Below, piece after piece: positions 1-7,810 of a stretch of DNA of 32,232 bases. The DNA comes from DASZZX01 sp036260415. Its GTDB lineage: Bacteria; Actinomycetota; Nitriliruptoria; Nitriliruptorales; JAHWKO01. The stretch lies in the NCBI GenBank assembly GCA_036260415.1, contig DASZZX010000270.1:1-32232 (forward strand), read 5' to 3'. Both the position numbers and the translations under genes were made by a program. The notes under the pieces were generated by a model, which did not search any database, was not told where the DNA came from, and saw nothing but the letters and a program-made list of their open reading frames with translations. The number at the start of each line of letters is the position of its first letter. Position 1 is the stretch's first letter.

Positions 1-896
1 GCGGCCACGATCTCGACCCTGGACGGTTGCACGAACAGAGCTGGCAGTGCGGCGGCCTCCACCCTGCGGATGAACTGCGGTCCGAGCCGGTCCGCCATCT
101 CGCCGCCGATCACGACCCGTTCGACGTCGAGCAGGTTCACCGCCGAGGCGACCCCCTTGCCCAGTGCCTCCACACCCCAGTCGATCAGGTCTGCAGCCAC
201 CGGATCGCCCTGGTCGTAGGCCGCCTTGAACACGTCCGCCGTCAGGTGGTCCTCGCCCATCTCCTCGGCGACGCGGAACAGGGACGTGTGGCGACCCTCG
301 TCCTGGGCGCGTTGCGCCGCGTTCTCCATCGCGCGCCGCCCCGCATAGGCCTCCACGCAACCACGCCGTCCGCAGGGGCACACGGCCCCCCCGCGTTCGA
401 CGACGGTGTGGCCGAACTCGCCGGCCGCGCCGTGCGCCCCGTCGAACAGCTGCCCGTTGAGGATCAGCCCGCCCCCCACGCCGTTGCCGACGTGCACGAC
501 CAGCAGGTCGTCGCAGTCGCCACCCGAGCCCAACCTGTGCTCGGCCACTGCCGCGGCCGTGACGTCGTTGATGACCCTGATCGGCGTGTTGAGCTGACGG
601 CCGAGGAGATCGGCGAGGCGGAAGCGTTCCGTCCAGCCGGGCACGTTCACCGCCTGCCCGACCGTGCCCTCGCTGACCACCCCCGGCGAGCCGACACCGA
701 TCCCCGCGAGCTGGCCCACCGCGATCTCCGCCTGGCTGCTGGCCTCCTGCACGCTGGCAGCGATGACCTCCACGACCGCACCCGGGTCAGCACTCAGGGG
801 CGCGCGCATGTGGACGTCGCTCATGATGGCGTCCTCGTCGTCGAGGACCACCGTGTTGATCCTCGTTCCGCCGATGTCCACCCCGACCGTCGCCAC
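1..896 (-). CDS. ROK family sugar kinase / regulator-like protein (3' end cut by window edge)
   Basis: The reading frame is open from a GTG at 896 to the window edge, giving about 298 residues, so only a short C-terminal piece is missing. The N-terminus carries the ATP-binding DIGGT motif at residues 7-11. GEFGH (His163) and a CPCGRRGC cluster (Cys173, Cys175, Cys180) form the ROK zinc site, followed by a conserved Glu182. No helix-turn-helix precedes the kinase fold, so it is more likely a sugar kinase (glucokinase-like, phosphorylating a hexose in the cytoplasm) than a NagC/XylR-type repressor. The substrate cannot be read from the sequence. The GTG start is preceded by a strong GAGGAGG site. 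It diverges from pruA across a gap of about 185 nt. Confidence 0.9.
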   Translation of the reverse strand, partial: MATVGVDIGGTRINTVVLDDEDAIMSDVHMRAPLSADPGAVVEVIAASVQEASSQAEIAVGQLAGIGVGSPGVVSEGTVGQAVNVPGWTERFRLADLLGRQLNTPIRVINDVTAAAVAEHRLGSGGDCDDLLVVHVGNGVGGGLILNGQLFDGAHGAAGEFGHTVVERGGAVCPCGRRGCVEAYAGRRAMENAAQRAQDEGRHTSLFRVAEEMGEDHLTADVFKAAYDQGDPVAADLIDWGVEALGKGVASAVNLLDVERVVIGGEMADRLGPQFIRRVEAAALPALFVQPSRVEIVA

Positions 897-1051
897 GGCT
901 CCTCCTCGTCAGTCCCTGGGGAGCCTAAGCCGACGGCCACGGTGCCGACAGCCGACCAGCGTGGCTGGTTGCGGGGACGCCCACCCCGCCGGTCGGGGTG
1001 AGCGGAGGAGGGTGCGAGGGTGTCGGCGAACGCGACCCCCGACGCGTCACA

Positions 1052-1057
1052 TACCAT
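1052..1057 (+). promoter_or_regulatory. Possible -10 element (TACCAT) for pruA
   Basis: TACCAT fits the TAnnnT pattern of an actinobacterial -10 box and lies 25 nt ahead of the ATG at 1083, with the AGGGAG ribosome site between. No convincing -35 hexamer is visible. If transcription starts about 7 nt downstream of it, the in-frame GTG at 1020 cannot be the main start, which supports 1083. Confidence 0.3.
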
Positions 1058-1082
1058 CGCGGGGAGCGCCAGGGAGCACCGC

Positions 1083-2714
1083 ATGGTCGAGGCCCGCGTC
1101 GTCCCGCCCCCACCCGTGAACGAGCCGGTGCGATCCTACGCCCCCGGCTCGGTCGAGAAGGCGACGCTCAAGGAACGCCTCGACGCTCTCCGCAAGGAGA
1201 CGATCGAGGCGCCGTGCGTGATCGCCGGACGGGAACAGCGGACCGGCTCGACGTTCGAGCTGTACGCTCCCCACGACCGCGGCCTGCACCTGGCCACCGT
1301 CCACGGCGCCGGCGCCGAGCAGGTCACCACCGCCATCGAGGCGGCGTTGTACACCGCCCCCGACTGGGCTGCGACGCCGTTGGAGGACCGCGCCGCCATC
1401 TTCTTGCGGGCCGCGGAGCTCCTGGCCGGCCCCTGGCGGGACACCTTGAACGCTGCCACCATGCTCGGCCAGTCCAAGACCTGCTACCAGGCCGAGATCG
1501 ACGCGGCCTGCGAGCTGATCGACTTCTGGCGGTTCAACGTGGCGTACGCCGCGGAGGTCCTCGGCGAGCAGCCGCACAGTCCCGCCGGCACCTGGAACCG
1601 GGTCGATCACCGCCCCCTGGAGGGCTTCGTGCTCGCGGTGACGCCGTTCAACTTCACCTCGATCGCTGGCAACCTACCCACCGCCCCTGCCCTGATGGGC
1701 AACACCGTGCTGTGGAAGCCGTCGGAGAAGCAGGGCTACGCGGCCCACTTCACGATGGCGCTGCTGAGGGAGGCGGGTCTACCGGACGGGGTCATCAACC
1801 TGCTCCACGGCGACGGTGCGTTGGTCGCCGACGTCTGCTTCGACCATCCCGACTTCGCGGGCCTGCACTTCACCGGCTCCGCGCAGGTCCTGCAGGATCT
1901 GTGGCGCAAGATCGGCCACAACATCCGCAGCTTCCGCTCGTTCCCGCGCGTGGTCGGCGAGAGCGGGGGCAAGGACTTCGTGGTCGCCCACCCGTCCGCC
2001 GACGCCGACGCGCTCGTGACCGCGCTAGTGCGCGGCGCGTTCGAGTACCAGGGCCAGAAGTGCTCGGCCGCGTCCCGCGCCTACCTGCCGGCCAGCACCT
2101 GGGTACGTATCCGCGACCGACTCGTGGACGTCACTCGGGCGCTGCGCATGGGCGACGTCGCCGACTTCCGCAACTTCATGGGCGCGGTGATCGATCGCAA
2201 GGCGTTCGACAAGCACACGGCCGCGATCGAGGAGGCGCGTCAGCAGGGCGACGTCGGCATCCTGGTGGGCGGTGGCAGCGACGACCGCGAGGGCTGGTTC
2301 GTGGAGCCCACCGTCATCACCACCGCCGACCCCCGCTACCGCACCATGCAGGAGGAGCTGTTCGGCCCCATCCTCACCGTGTACGTGTACGACGACGCGG
2401 CGTGGGAGTGGGTCCTCGACGTGGTGGACACGACCTCGCCGTACGGGCTGACCGGGGCGGTGTTCGCCACGGACCGGGGTGCCATCGCCGACGCCACCGC
2501 GCGGCTGCGGCATGCCGCAGGAAACTTCTACGTCAACGACAAGCCGACCGGGGCGGTGGTCGCCCAGCAGCCCTTCGGAGGCGGACGCGGCTCGGGCACC
2601 AACGACAAGGCCGGCTCGAAGCTGAACCTCCTGCGGTGGGTGAGCCCACGCGCCATCAAGGAGAACTTCCTCCCGCCGACTGACCACCCCTACCCGCACA
2701 TGTTCCAGGAATAG
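1083..2714 (+). CDS. pruA: L-glutamate gamma-semialdehyde (1-pyrroline-5-carboxylate) dehydrogenase
   Basis: This 543-residue aldehyde dehydrogenase oxidises glutamate semialdehyde to glutamate with NAD, the second step of proline breakdown. The ALDH signature is complete: the general-base Glu is in VVGESGGKD (about residue 293) and the nucleophilic Cys in QGQKCSAASR (about residue 326). PFNFTSIAGNL and the C-terminal PFGGGRGSGTNDK are typical of the stand-alone P5C dehydrogenase family of about 540 residues. I chose ATG 1083, which has AGGGAG 7 nt upstream and gives the family length. A GTG at 1020 would add 21 residues of no family character. No proline dehydrogenase gene is beside it. ppc starts 33 nt downstream on the same strand and may be co-transcribed. 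Confidence 0.93.
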   Translation: MVEARVVPPPPVNEPVRSYAPGSVEKATLKERLDALRKETIEAPCVIAGREQRTGSTFELYAPHDRGLHLATVHGAGAEQVTTAIEAALYTAPDWAATPLEDRAAIFLRAAELLAGPWRDTLNAATMLGQSKTCYQAEIDAACELIDFWRFNVAYAAEVLGEQPHSPAGTWNRVDHRPLEGFVLAVTPFNFTSIAGNLPTAPALMGNTVLWKPSEKQGYAAHFTMALLREAGLPDGVINLLHGDGALVADVCFDHPDFAGLHFTGSAQVLQDLWRKIGHNIRSFRSFPRVVGESGGKDFVVAHPSADADALVTALVRGAFEYQGQKCSAASRAYLPASTWVRIRDRLVDVTRALRMGDVADFRNFMGAVIDRKAFDKHTAAIEEARQQGDVGILVGGGSDDREGWFVEPTVITTADPRYRTMQEELFGPILTVYVYDDAAWEWVLDVVDTTSPYGLTGAVFATDRGAIADATARLRHAAGNFYVNDKPTGAVVAQQPFGGGRGSGTNDKAGSKLNLLRWVSPRAIKENFLPPTDHPYPHMFQE

Positions 2715-2747
2715 CCGGCCGGCGGCCTCGGTGATGCGGGTGCAGCC

Positions 2748-5492
2748 GTGACCGGTGACCGTGACGCAGCGGACGACCGTGACCAGGCGCTGCGCGCGGA
2801 CATCCGCCACCTCGGCCGATTGCTCGGGCGGACCATCGCCCGCCAGGAGGGCGAGGAGCTGCTCCAACTGGTCGAGCGGGTCCGGGGTCTGTCCAAGCGC
2901 GCGCGAGCCGGCGACCGCGCCGCCGCGGCCGAGTTCGACGCGGTCCTGGCCGAGCTGGACCTGCCAGTGGCGATCCGTCTCGCCCGAGCCTTCAGCACCT
3001 ACTTCCACCTCACCAACGTCGCCGAGCAGGCACACCGGATCCGTGAACTGGCGGCGCGCTCCCAGGAGGAGGGCTGGATCGCCGCGACCGTGCGCCGCGT
3101 CGCGGCCTCGGACATCGACCGCGACCTGGTGCGGCAGGTCATCGGCCGGCTCGAGCTGCGGCCGGTCTTCACCGCCCACCCCACCGAGGCCGCGCGCCGA
3201 TCGATCCTCACCAAGACGCGTCGGGTGGCCGAGCTGCTCGAACAGCGCAACGATCCACGGGCGACCGCGGCGGACCGCGACCGCGTCGACCGGCGGCTCG
3301 CCGAGGTGATCGACCTGCTGTGGCAGACCGACGAGCTGCGCCTGGAGCGTCCACGGCCAACCGACGAGGCACGCGCGGTCCTCTACTACTTCGACGACCT
3401 GTTCAGCCAGGTCGTGCCCGACCTGTTCGACGAGTTCGCCGAGCACGTGCACCAGCTTGGGGTCGCGTTCCCCGCCGACAGCACACCCATCCGGTTCGGC
3501 ACCTGGGTGGGCGGCGACCGTGACGGCAACCCCAACGTCACCCCGGACGTCACCCGCGAGGCACTGCGGGCGCAGGCCGACCACGGGCTGCGACGCGTGC
3601 TCGCCGCGGTGGAGGAGGTCGCCACGGAGCTCTCCACCTCCAGCCGTATCGCCGGCATCAGCGAGCCTCTCCGCGACAGCCTGGCCGCCGACCGGGAAGG
3701 GCTCCCCGCCGTCTACGACCGCTTCGTGCACCTCAACCGGGAGGAGCCCTACCGGCTGAAGTGCGCCTACATCCACCAGCGCCTGACCAACACCAGGGAG
3801 CGCATCATGGACGGTCGCGCTCTCGGCACGGAGGAGTACCGTAGCACCGCAGAGCTGCTCGACGAGCTGCGGCTGATGCACACGTCGCTGGAGGCCAACC
3901 GAGGCGAGCTCATCGCACGCGGCTCATTCGCTCGACTGATGCGCATGGTGGCCGCGTTCGGGCTGCACCTGGCCTCGATGGACGTGCGTGAGCACACCAC
4001 CAAGCACCACCAGACGCTGGCCGCCCTGTACGACCGCCTCCAGCTCGATCCGCCCTACATGCAGCTCGACCACGGCGCCCGGACCCGTCTGCTGACCGAC
4101 GAGCTGCTGGGTCGTCGCCCGCTGTCGTCGCCCCGCACCCGGCTCCCTGACGAGGAGGCGCGCACCCTCGCCACCTTCGACACGATCCGCCAGGTCCTGG
4201 ACGGCACCGGCGACGCCGTCATCGAGTCCTACATCGTCTCCATGGCCGAGCGCGTGGACGACCTGCTCGCGGCCGTCGTGCTCGCGCGCGAGGTCGGCCT
4301 GGTCGACCTGCATGCGAGGACGGCACAGATCGGGTTCGTCCCGCTGCTCGAGACCACCGCCAGCCTACGAGGCGCCGGCCGGCTGCTGGACGAGTTGCTC
4401 CACAACCCGGCGTACCGCCAGCTCGTGCGCCTGCGCGATGACGGGCAGGAGGTCATGATCGGCTACTCGGACTCGTCCAAGGAGGCCGGGATCACCACGT
4501 CCCGGTGGCTGCTGCATCAGGCACAGCGCGACCTGGTCGACGTCGCCGCCCGCCACGGCGTCCAGCTGCGCATCTTCCACGGGCGCGGTGGGAGCGTCGG
4601 ACGGGGCGGCAGTCCCACCCACGAGGCGATCCTGGCACAGCCTCCCGGCACCGTGGACGGGGACATCAAGATCACCGAGCAGGGGGAGGTGATCTCGGAC
4701 AAGTACGGGCTGCCCGGTCTGGCCCGTCGCAACCTCGAGCTCACGCTCGCGGCCACCCTCGAGGCGTCGCTGCTGCACCGCACGGCCATCAATCCGCCCG
4801 ACGCGCTGCGGCGCTGGGACGATGCCATGCAGATCATCTCCGACGCCGCCCACCGCGCCTACCGCGACCTTGTGGAGACCCCCCGGTTCGTCGAGTACTT
4901 CCGCTCCTCCACCCCCGTCGACGAGCTGTCCGCCCTCAACATCGGTTCCCGCCCGGCCCGGCGTGGCGACAGCGACCGTCTGGAGGACCTTCGCGCCATC
5001 CCGTGGGTGTTCGGCTGGACGCAGTCCCGCCAGAACCTGCCCGGATGGTACGGCGTGGGGTCGGGCCTGTCGGCGGCGCGCGAGGCCGGTCTCGCCGCGA
5101 CGCTCGATGAGATGCACCGCGACTGGCAGTTCATGGGCATGTTCGTCTCCGACGTGGAGATGACCCTGTTCAAGACCGACCTGGCGATCGCCCGCCGCTA
5201 CGTCGAGCGGCTGGTGGACCCCGACCTCCACCACCTGTTCGACCGCATCACCGAGGAGTACGAGCGCACGGTGGAGCAGGTGCTTCTGCTGACCGGCTGC
5301 GACGAGCTGCTGGAGCAGCAGCCCATCCTCCAGCGCACCTTGCGTGTCCGCGACCCCTACCTGGACCCGCTCAACCACCTGCAGGTCGCGCTGCTCGCCC
5401 GCTCGCGGTCCGCCGAGCAGAGCCCCCTGTTGCGACGCGCCCTGTCGCTGACGATCAACGGCGTCGCCGCCGGGATGCGCAACACCGGATGA
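2748..5492 (+). CDS. ppc: Phosphoenolpyruvate carboxylase
   Basis: The product is 914 residues, normal for bacterial PEPC (about 880-970). It makes oxaloacetate from PEP and bicarbonate to refill the TCA cycle. Landmark motifs are in order: FTAHPTEA with catalytic His144, GYSDSSKEAG with Lys578, FHGRGGSVGRGG with Arg613, then GSRPARR, PWVFGWTQSRQ and LPGWYGVG. It ends in NTG, matching the conserved C-terminal tail of the family that reaches the active site. The start is a GTG at 2748; the nearby ATG at 2734 is out of frame. The ribosome site is weak, which may mean coupling to pruA 33 nt upstream. It converges with the DUF2993 gene 24 nt downstream. Confidence 0.96.
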   Translation: MTGDRDAADDRDQALRADIRHLGRLLGRTIARQEGEELLQLVERVRGLSKRARAGDRAAAAEFDAVLAELDLPVAIRLARAFSTYFHLTNVAEQAHRIRELAARSQEEGWIAATVRRVAASDIDRDLVRQVIGRLELRPVFTAHPTEAARRSILTKTRRVAELLEQRNDPRATAADRDRVDRRLAEVIDLLWQTDELRLERPRPTDEARAVLYYFDDLFSQVVPDLFDEFAEHVHQLGVAFPADSTPIRFGTWVGGDRDGNPNVTPDVTREALRAQADHGLRRVLAAVEEVATELSTSSRIAGISEPLRDSLAADREGLPAVYDRFVHLNREEPYRLKCAYIHQRLTNTRERIMDGRALGTEEYRSTAELLDELRLMHTSLEANRGELIARGSFARLMRMVAAFGLHLASMDVREHTTKHHQTLAALYDRLQLDPPYMQLDHGARTRLLTDELLGRRPLSSPRTRLPDEEARTLATFDTIRQVLDGTGDAVIESYIVSMAERVDDLLAAVVLAREVGLVDLHARTAQIGFVPLLETTASLRGAGRLLDELLHNPAYRQLVRLRDDGQEVMIGYSDSSKEAGITTSRWLLHQAQRDLVDVAARHGVQLRIFHGRGGSVGRGGSPTHEAILAQPPGTVDGDIKITEQGEVISDKYGLPGLARRNLELTLAATLEASLLHRTAINPPDALRRWDDAMQIISDAAHRAYRDLVETPRFVEYFRSSTPVDELSALNIGSRPARRGDSDRLEDLRAIPWVFGWTQSRQNLPGWYGVGSGLSAAREAGLAATLDEMHRDWQFMGMFVSDVEMTLFKTDLAIARRYVERLVDPDLHHLFDRITEEYERTVEQVLLLTGCDELLEQQPILQRTLRVRDPYLDPLNHLQVALLARSRSAEQSPLLRRALSLTINGVAAGMRNTG

Positions 5493-5516
5493 GGGGCCGC
5501 GGCCGTCCAGTGGCCG

Positions 5517-6068
5517 TCAGGTGGCCGATCGCACCAGGATCGAGGGCACCTCATCGATGGTGCAGGTCAGGACCACCCGGTCGTTGCGGACCTCCGAGCT
5601 CGGCTCGCAGGGCACGAGCTCTCTCGGCAGCGCGAGCGTCAGGCCTGGCCCCAGGTCGAGACGACGCCCCGCCACCTCCACCGCTCCGGGATCGATCGGG
5701 GCGTCGAGGGTGGCCAGCGCTATCTCGGCGGTGACCACGCCGCTGTCGATGTCGGTCACCTCCACGTCCCGCTGCGCCAGTGCCGAGCGGTCCAGCGACA
5801 CGCCCTCGAGCGCGAACCGTACCGTGCCGATGGGGACCTCCTGGCCGAGCACCTCGCGCAGGGTCACCTCCAGTTCGGGCACCTCTCCCGTGATCACGTA
5901 CCGGGTGACGACCGGGAAGACCCCCAGATCGGCCTTGACACGTGCCTGCTCCCGGACACGCTCGCGGACGCCCTCTTCGATCTTGGCCTCGGCCAGCTGT
6001 GGAACCACGATCTCGGCCCCGCCGACGAGGAGCACGACCACGAGCAGGGTCCAGCGCAGCAGCCTCAC
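5517..6068 (-). CDS. LmeA-like / DUF2993 family membrane-anchored protein
   Basis: The product has 183 residues from a GTG at 6068 with a strong GGAAGGGGG ribosome site. The N-terminus VRLLRWTLLVVVLLVGGAEI is a signal sequence or membrane anchor. After it comes an amphipathic region beginning LAEAKIEEGVRERVREQ and a beta-rich domain (residues about 35-183) of the DUF2993 type, known from mycobacterial LmeA, a periplasmic lipid-binding protein involved in lipomannan elongation. The family is assigned from N-terminal layout and overall pattern and not from a catalytic motif, so the role here is inferred. An in-frame ATG at 6116 would add 16 charged residues before the hydrophobic segment and has no better ribosome site. 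It diverges from the HAD gene across the 24-bp repeat array. Confidence 0.7.
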   Translation of the reverse strand: MRLLRWTLLVVVLLVGGAEIVVPQLAEAKIEEGVRERVREQARVKADLGVFPVVTRYVITGEVPELEVTLREVLGQEVPIGTVRFALEGVSLDRSALAQRDVEVTDIDSGVVTAEIALATLDAPIDPGAVEVAGRRLDLGPGLTLALPRELVPCEPSSEVRNDRVVLTCTIDEVPSILVRSAT

Positions 6069-6092
6069 GCCGCCCCCTTCCTGGATGCGACG

Positions 6093-6098
6093 AGCATA
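6093..6098 (-). promoter_or_regulatory. Possible -10 element (TATGCT) for the LmeA-like gene
   Basis: On the minus strand TATGCT lies about 24 nt ahead of the GTG at 6068. The -35 region would fall at the edge of the 24-bp repeat array and shows no TTGACA-like hexamer, so the repeats may bind an activator or repressor instead. Confidence 0.35.
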
Positions 6099-6116
6099 GG
6101 GGTCCTGTGCCAGCAC

Positions 6117-6222
6117 CGCCGGGCTGGTCGTGCCGCCTCACGCCGGGCTGGTCGTGCCGCCTCACGCCGGAGTGGTCGTGCCGCCTCACGCCGGACTGGT
6201 CGTGCGGCCTCACGCCGGGGCT
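6117..6222 (+). repeat. 24-bp tandem repeat array, 4 full copies plus a partial fifth
   Basis: Four head-to-tail 24-nt units start at 6117, 6141, 6165 and 6189, and a fifth begins at 6213 and decays after about 10 nt. Units 1 and 2 are identical; units 3 and 4 differ by one to a few bases. The shared core is TGGTCGTGCCGCCTCACGCC, with unit 4 carrying one change (GCGGCC). The array fills the divergent intergenic region between the LmeA-like gene and the HAD gene, and putative -10 boxes flank it on both sides (6093-6098 minus, 6222-6227 plus). Because 24 is a multiple of three, spurious repetitive peptides are open on both strands. There are no spacers, so it is not a CRISPR array. Confidence 0.9.
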
Positions 6223-6227
6223 AGAGT
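6222..6227 (+). promoter_or_regulatory. Possible -10 element (TAGAGT) for the HAD/crotonase pair
   Basis: TAGAGT fits TAnnnT and lies 36 nt ahead of the GTG at 6264, directly at the end of the repeat array. At -35 spacing the sequence is the repeat core TGGTCGTG, which is not a good sigma-70 -35 box. Confidence 0.35.
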
Positions 6228-6263
6228 CGGCAGCACCACCGCCTGCCACCGCCAGGAGCAGCC

Positions 6264-6941
6264 GTGGTGTCACGACCGACCTGCGTGGTCTTCGACGTCA
6301 ACGAGACGCTGTTCGGACTCGACGCGCTCGGCGACGCGTTCGAGGCGGCGGGGCTCCCCGGCTCCGCGCTGGACCTGTGGTTCGCGCGGACGCTGGCTGA
6401 CGGGTTCGCTCTGGCTGCCACCGGCGACTTCGCCACCTTCGGCGAGCTCGGGCGCTACCACCTGCGGCGCATCCTGCGATCGTTCGCGCTCGACCACGGC
6501 GACGAGCAGGTGGAGGAGATCATCGGTGCCCTCCGGGAACTCGAGCCGTACCAGGACGTGGAGCCCGCCCTGCGCCGCCTCCACCGGCAGGGTGTCCGCG
6601 CGGTCACGCTCACCAACGGTGACGCCGGCATCACCCGGGAGCTGCTGGCGACCCACCAGCTGGACGAGCTGGTGGAGCGCTGCTTTGGCGTGGAGCAAGT
6701 GGCCGCATGGAAGCCGCGTGAGGCGCCCTACGCGCTGGTGGCGGACCAGCTCGGGCTACCACCTGACCGGCTCGCCATGGTGGCGGTCCACTCGTGGGAC
6801 GTGCACGGCGCCAAGCGCGCCGGCCTCACGACGGCGTGGGTCAGCCGCCTGGAAGGGCAGGCCGTCCCGCAGATGATCGGCGCCGACGTCACCGGCCGCA
6901 GCCTGGTGGAGGTGGTGGACGGCCTGCTGGCACTCGACTGA
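6264..6941 (+). CDS. HAD superfamily hydrolase, haloacid dehalogenase type II-like
   Basis: The 225-residue protein has the HAD type II layout: FDVNETLF with nucleophile Asp11, a cap domain, TLTNGD as motif II, AWKPREAPY with the conserved Lys, and VHSWDVHGAKRAGL as motif III. Classical L-2-haloacid dehalogenases have SSNAWD in motif III; here it reads AVHSWD, so the Ser and Asn that hold the carboxylate/water are Ala and His. Motif II also has Thr where dehalogenases have Ser. A phosphatase-like or other activity is therefore as likely as true dehalogenation. The start is GTG 6264 (or GTG 6267 beside it), preceded by AGGAG at 6254. The crotonase gene follows after 22 nt and is probably co-transcribed. 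Confidence 0.85.
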   Translation: MVSRPTCVVFDVNETLFGLDALGDAFEAAGLPGSALDLWFARTLADGFALAATGDFATFGELGRYHLRRILRSFALDHGDEQVEEIIGALRELEPYQDVEPALRRLHRQGVRAVTLTNGDAGITRELLATHQLDELVERCFGVEQVAAWKPREAPYALVADQLGLPPDRLAMVAVHSWDVHGAKRAGLTTAWVSRLEGQAVPQMIGADVTGRSLVEVVDGLLALD

Positions 6942-6963
6942 CCCCCGGTTGAGGGAGACGACC

Positions 6964-7788
6964 GTGCCCTTCCGAGCCAGCGCACCCTTCACCGGGGAGT
7001 GGCGCTACTTCGACCTCACGGTGGCGGAGGGCGTCGCCACTGTGACCTTCACCCGACCCGAGCGGCTCAACGCGCTGACCTTCGAGGTGTACGCCGACCT
7101 GCGGGACCTCCTGGCGGAGCTGCCCGAGCGTGGTGACGTCGAGGTGCTGGTGATCACCGGCCGCGGCCGCGGCTTCTGTTCCGGCGGTGACGTGCACGCC
7201 ATCATCGGCGAGCTGCTCGAGATGGACGCCCGTCGGCTGCTGGAGTTCACCCGCATGACCGGCGCCGTGCTGCAGCGGATGCGTGAGATCCCACTGCCGA
7301 TCGTGGCCGGAGTCAACGGCATCGCAGCGGGTGCCGGAGCGGTGATCGCGCTCGGAGCGGACCTGCGTGTCATGGCCAGGTCGGCGTCGCTGCAGCTGCT
7401 GTTCACCCGCGTGGGCCTCTCCGGAGCCGACATGGGCATCGCCTACCTGCTGCCGCGGCTGGTCGGTCTTGCCCGCGCCACCGAGCTGCTGCTGCTGGGT
7501 GACCGGCTGGACGCGGAGGAGGCCGGGCGGCTGGGGCTCGCGACCCAGGTCGTGGACGACGAGCGGCTGGCCGACGCGGTGGGGGCGCTGGCCCGCCGGC
7601 TGGCGGACGGTCCCACCCTCGCCTACGGGGCCACCAAGGCGCTGCTCACCCGCGAGCAGGACATGAGCCTGTCCAGCGCGGTGGAGCTGGAAGCGGTGAC
7701 GCAGGCGCTGCTCATGACCTCGAGGGACCACGCCGAGTTCCATGCTGCGTACTCCGAGGGGCGCGAGCCACGCTGGGAGGGGCGCTGA
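6964..7788 (+). CDS. Enoyl-CoA hydratase/isomerase (crotonase) family protein, atypical active site
   Basis: The 274-residue protein has the crotonase fold: RPERLNAL for CoA contact, GFCSGGDV as the first oxyanion-hole region and NGIAAGAGAV as the second. Of the two catalytic glutamates of classical enoyl-CoA hydratase, the first (after the GGG turn) is Val127 here, and the second is not at its usual place. Instead GLSGADMG carries Asp156, a pattern known from other crotonase subgroups. Simple hydration is therefore doubtful; isomerase, hydrolase or another acyl-CoA reaction is possible. I chose GTG 6964 with AGGGAG 8 nt upstream; a TTG at 6949 lies inside that site. It is co-directional with the HAD gene and converges with the FAH gene. 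Confidence 0.87.
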   Translation: MPFRASAPFTGEWRYFDLTVAEGVATVTFTRPERLNALTFEVYADLRDLLAELPERGDVEVLVITGRGRGFCSGGDVHAIIGELLEMDARRLLEFTRMTGAVLQRMREIPLPIVAGVNGIAAGAGAVIALGADLRVMARSASLQLLFTRVGLSGADMGIAYLLPRLVGLARATELLLLGDRLDAEEAGRLGLATQVVDDERLADAVGALARRLADGPTLAYGATKALLTREQDMSLSSAVELEAVTQALLMTSRDHAEFHAAYSEGREPRWEGR

Positions 7789-7810
7789 CCGCCGCGATCC
7801 CGGGCGAGCA

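Noticed and set aside
27..1001. Plus-strand open frame over the ROK gene
   Set aside because: The minus strand carries the full ROK motif set with a strong ribosome site; the plus-strand product has no motif.
2025..3881. 618-codon open frame on the minus strand over pruA and ppc
   Set aside because: It is antisense to two well-supported enzymes, is His/Val/Gly/Arg-rich and has no domain motif; long shadow frames are expected at this GC content.
4365..5378. 337-codon minus-strand frame over ppc
   Set aside because: It lies wholly within ppc coding sequence and has composition typical of antisense frames, with no recognisable motif.
6117..6222. CRISPR array
   Set aside because: Units are directly adjacent with no unique spacers, and no cas gene is present.
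6130..6273. Repetitive peptides encoded by the 24-bp array on both strands
   Set aside because: The unit length is a multiple of three so frames stay open by arithmetic; the frames run antisense or out of frame into the neighbouring real genes and have no ribosome site.
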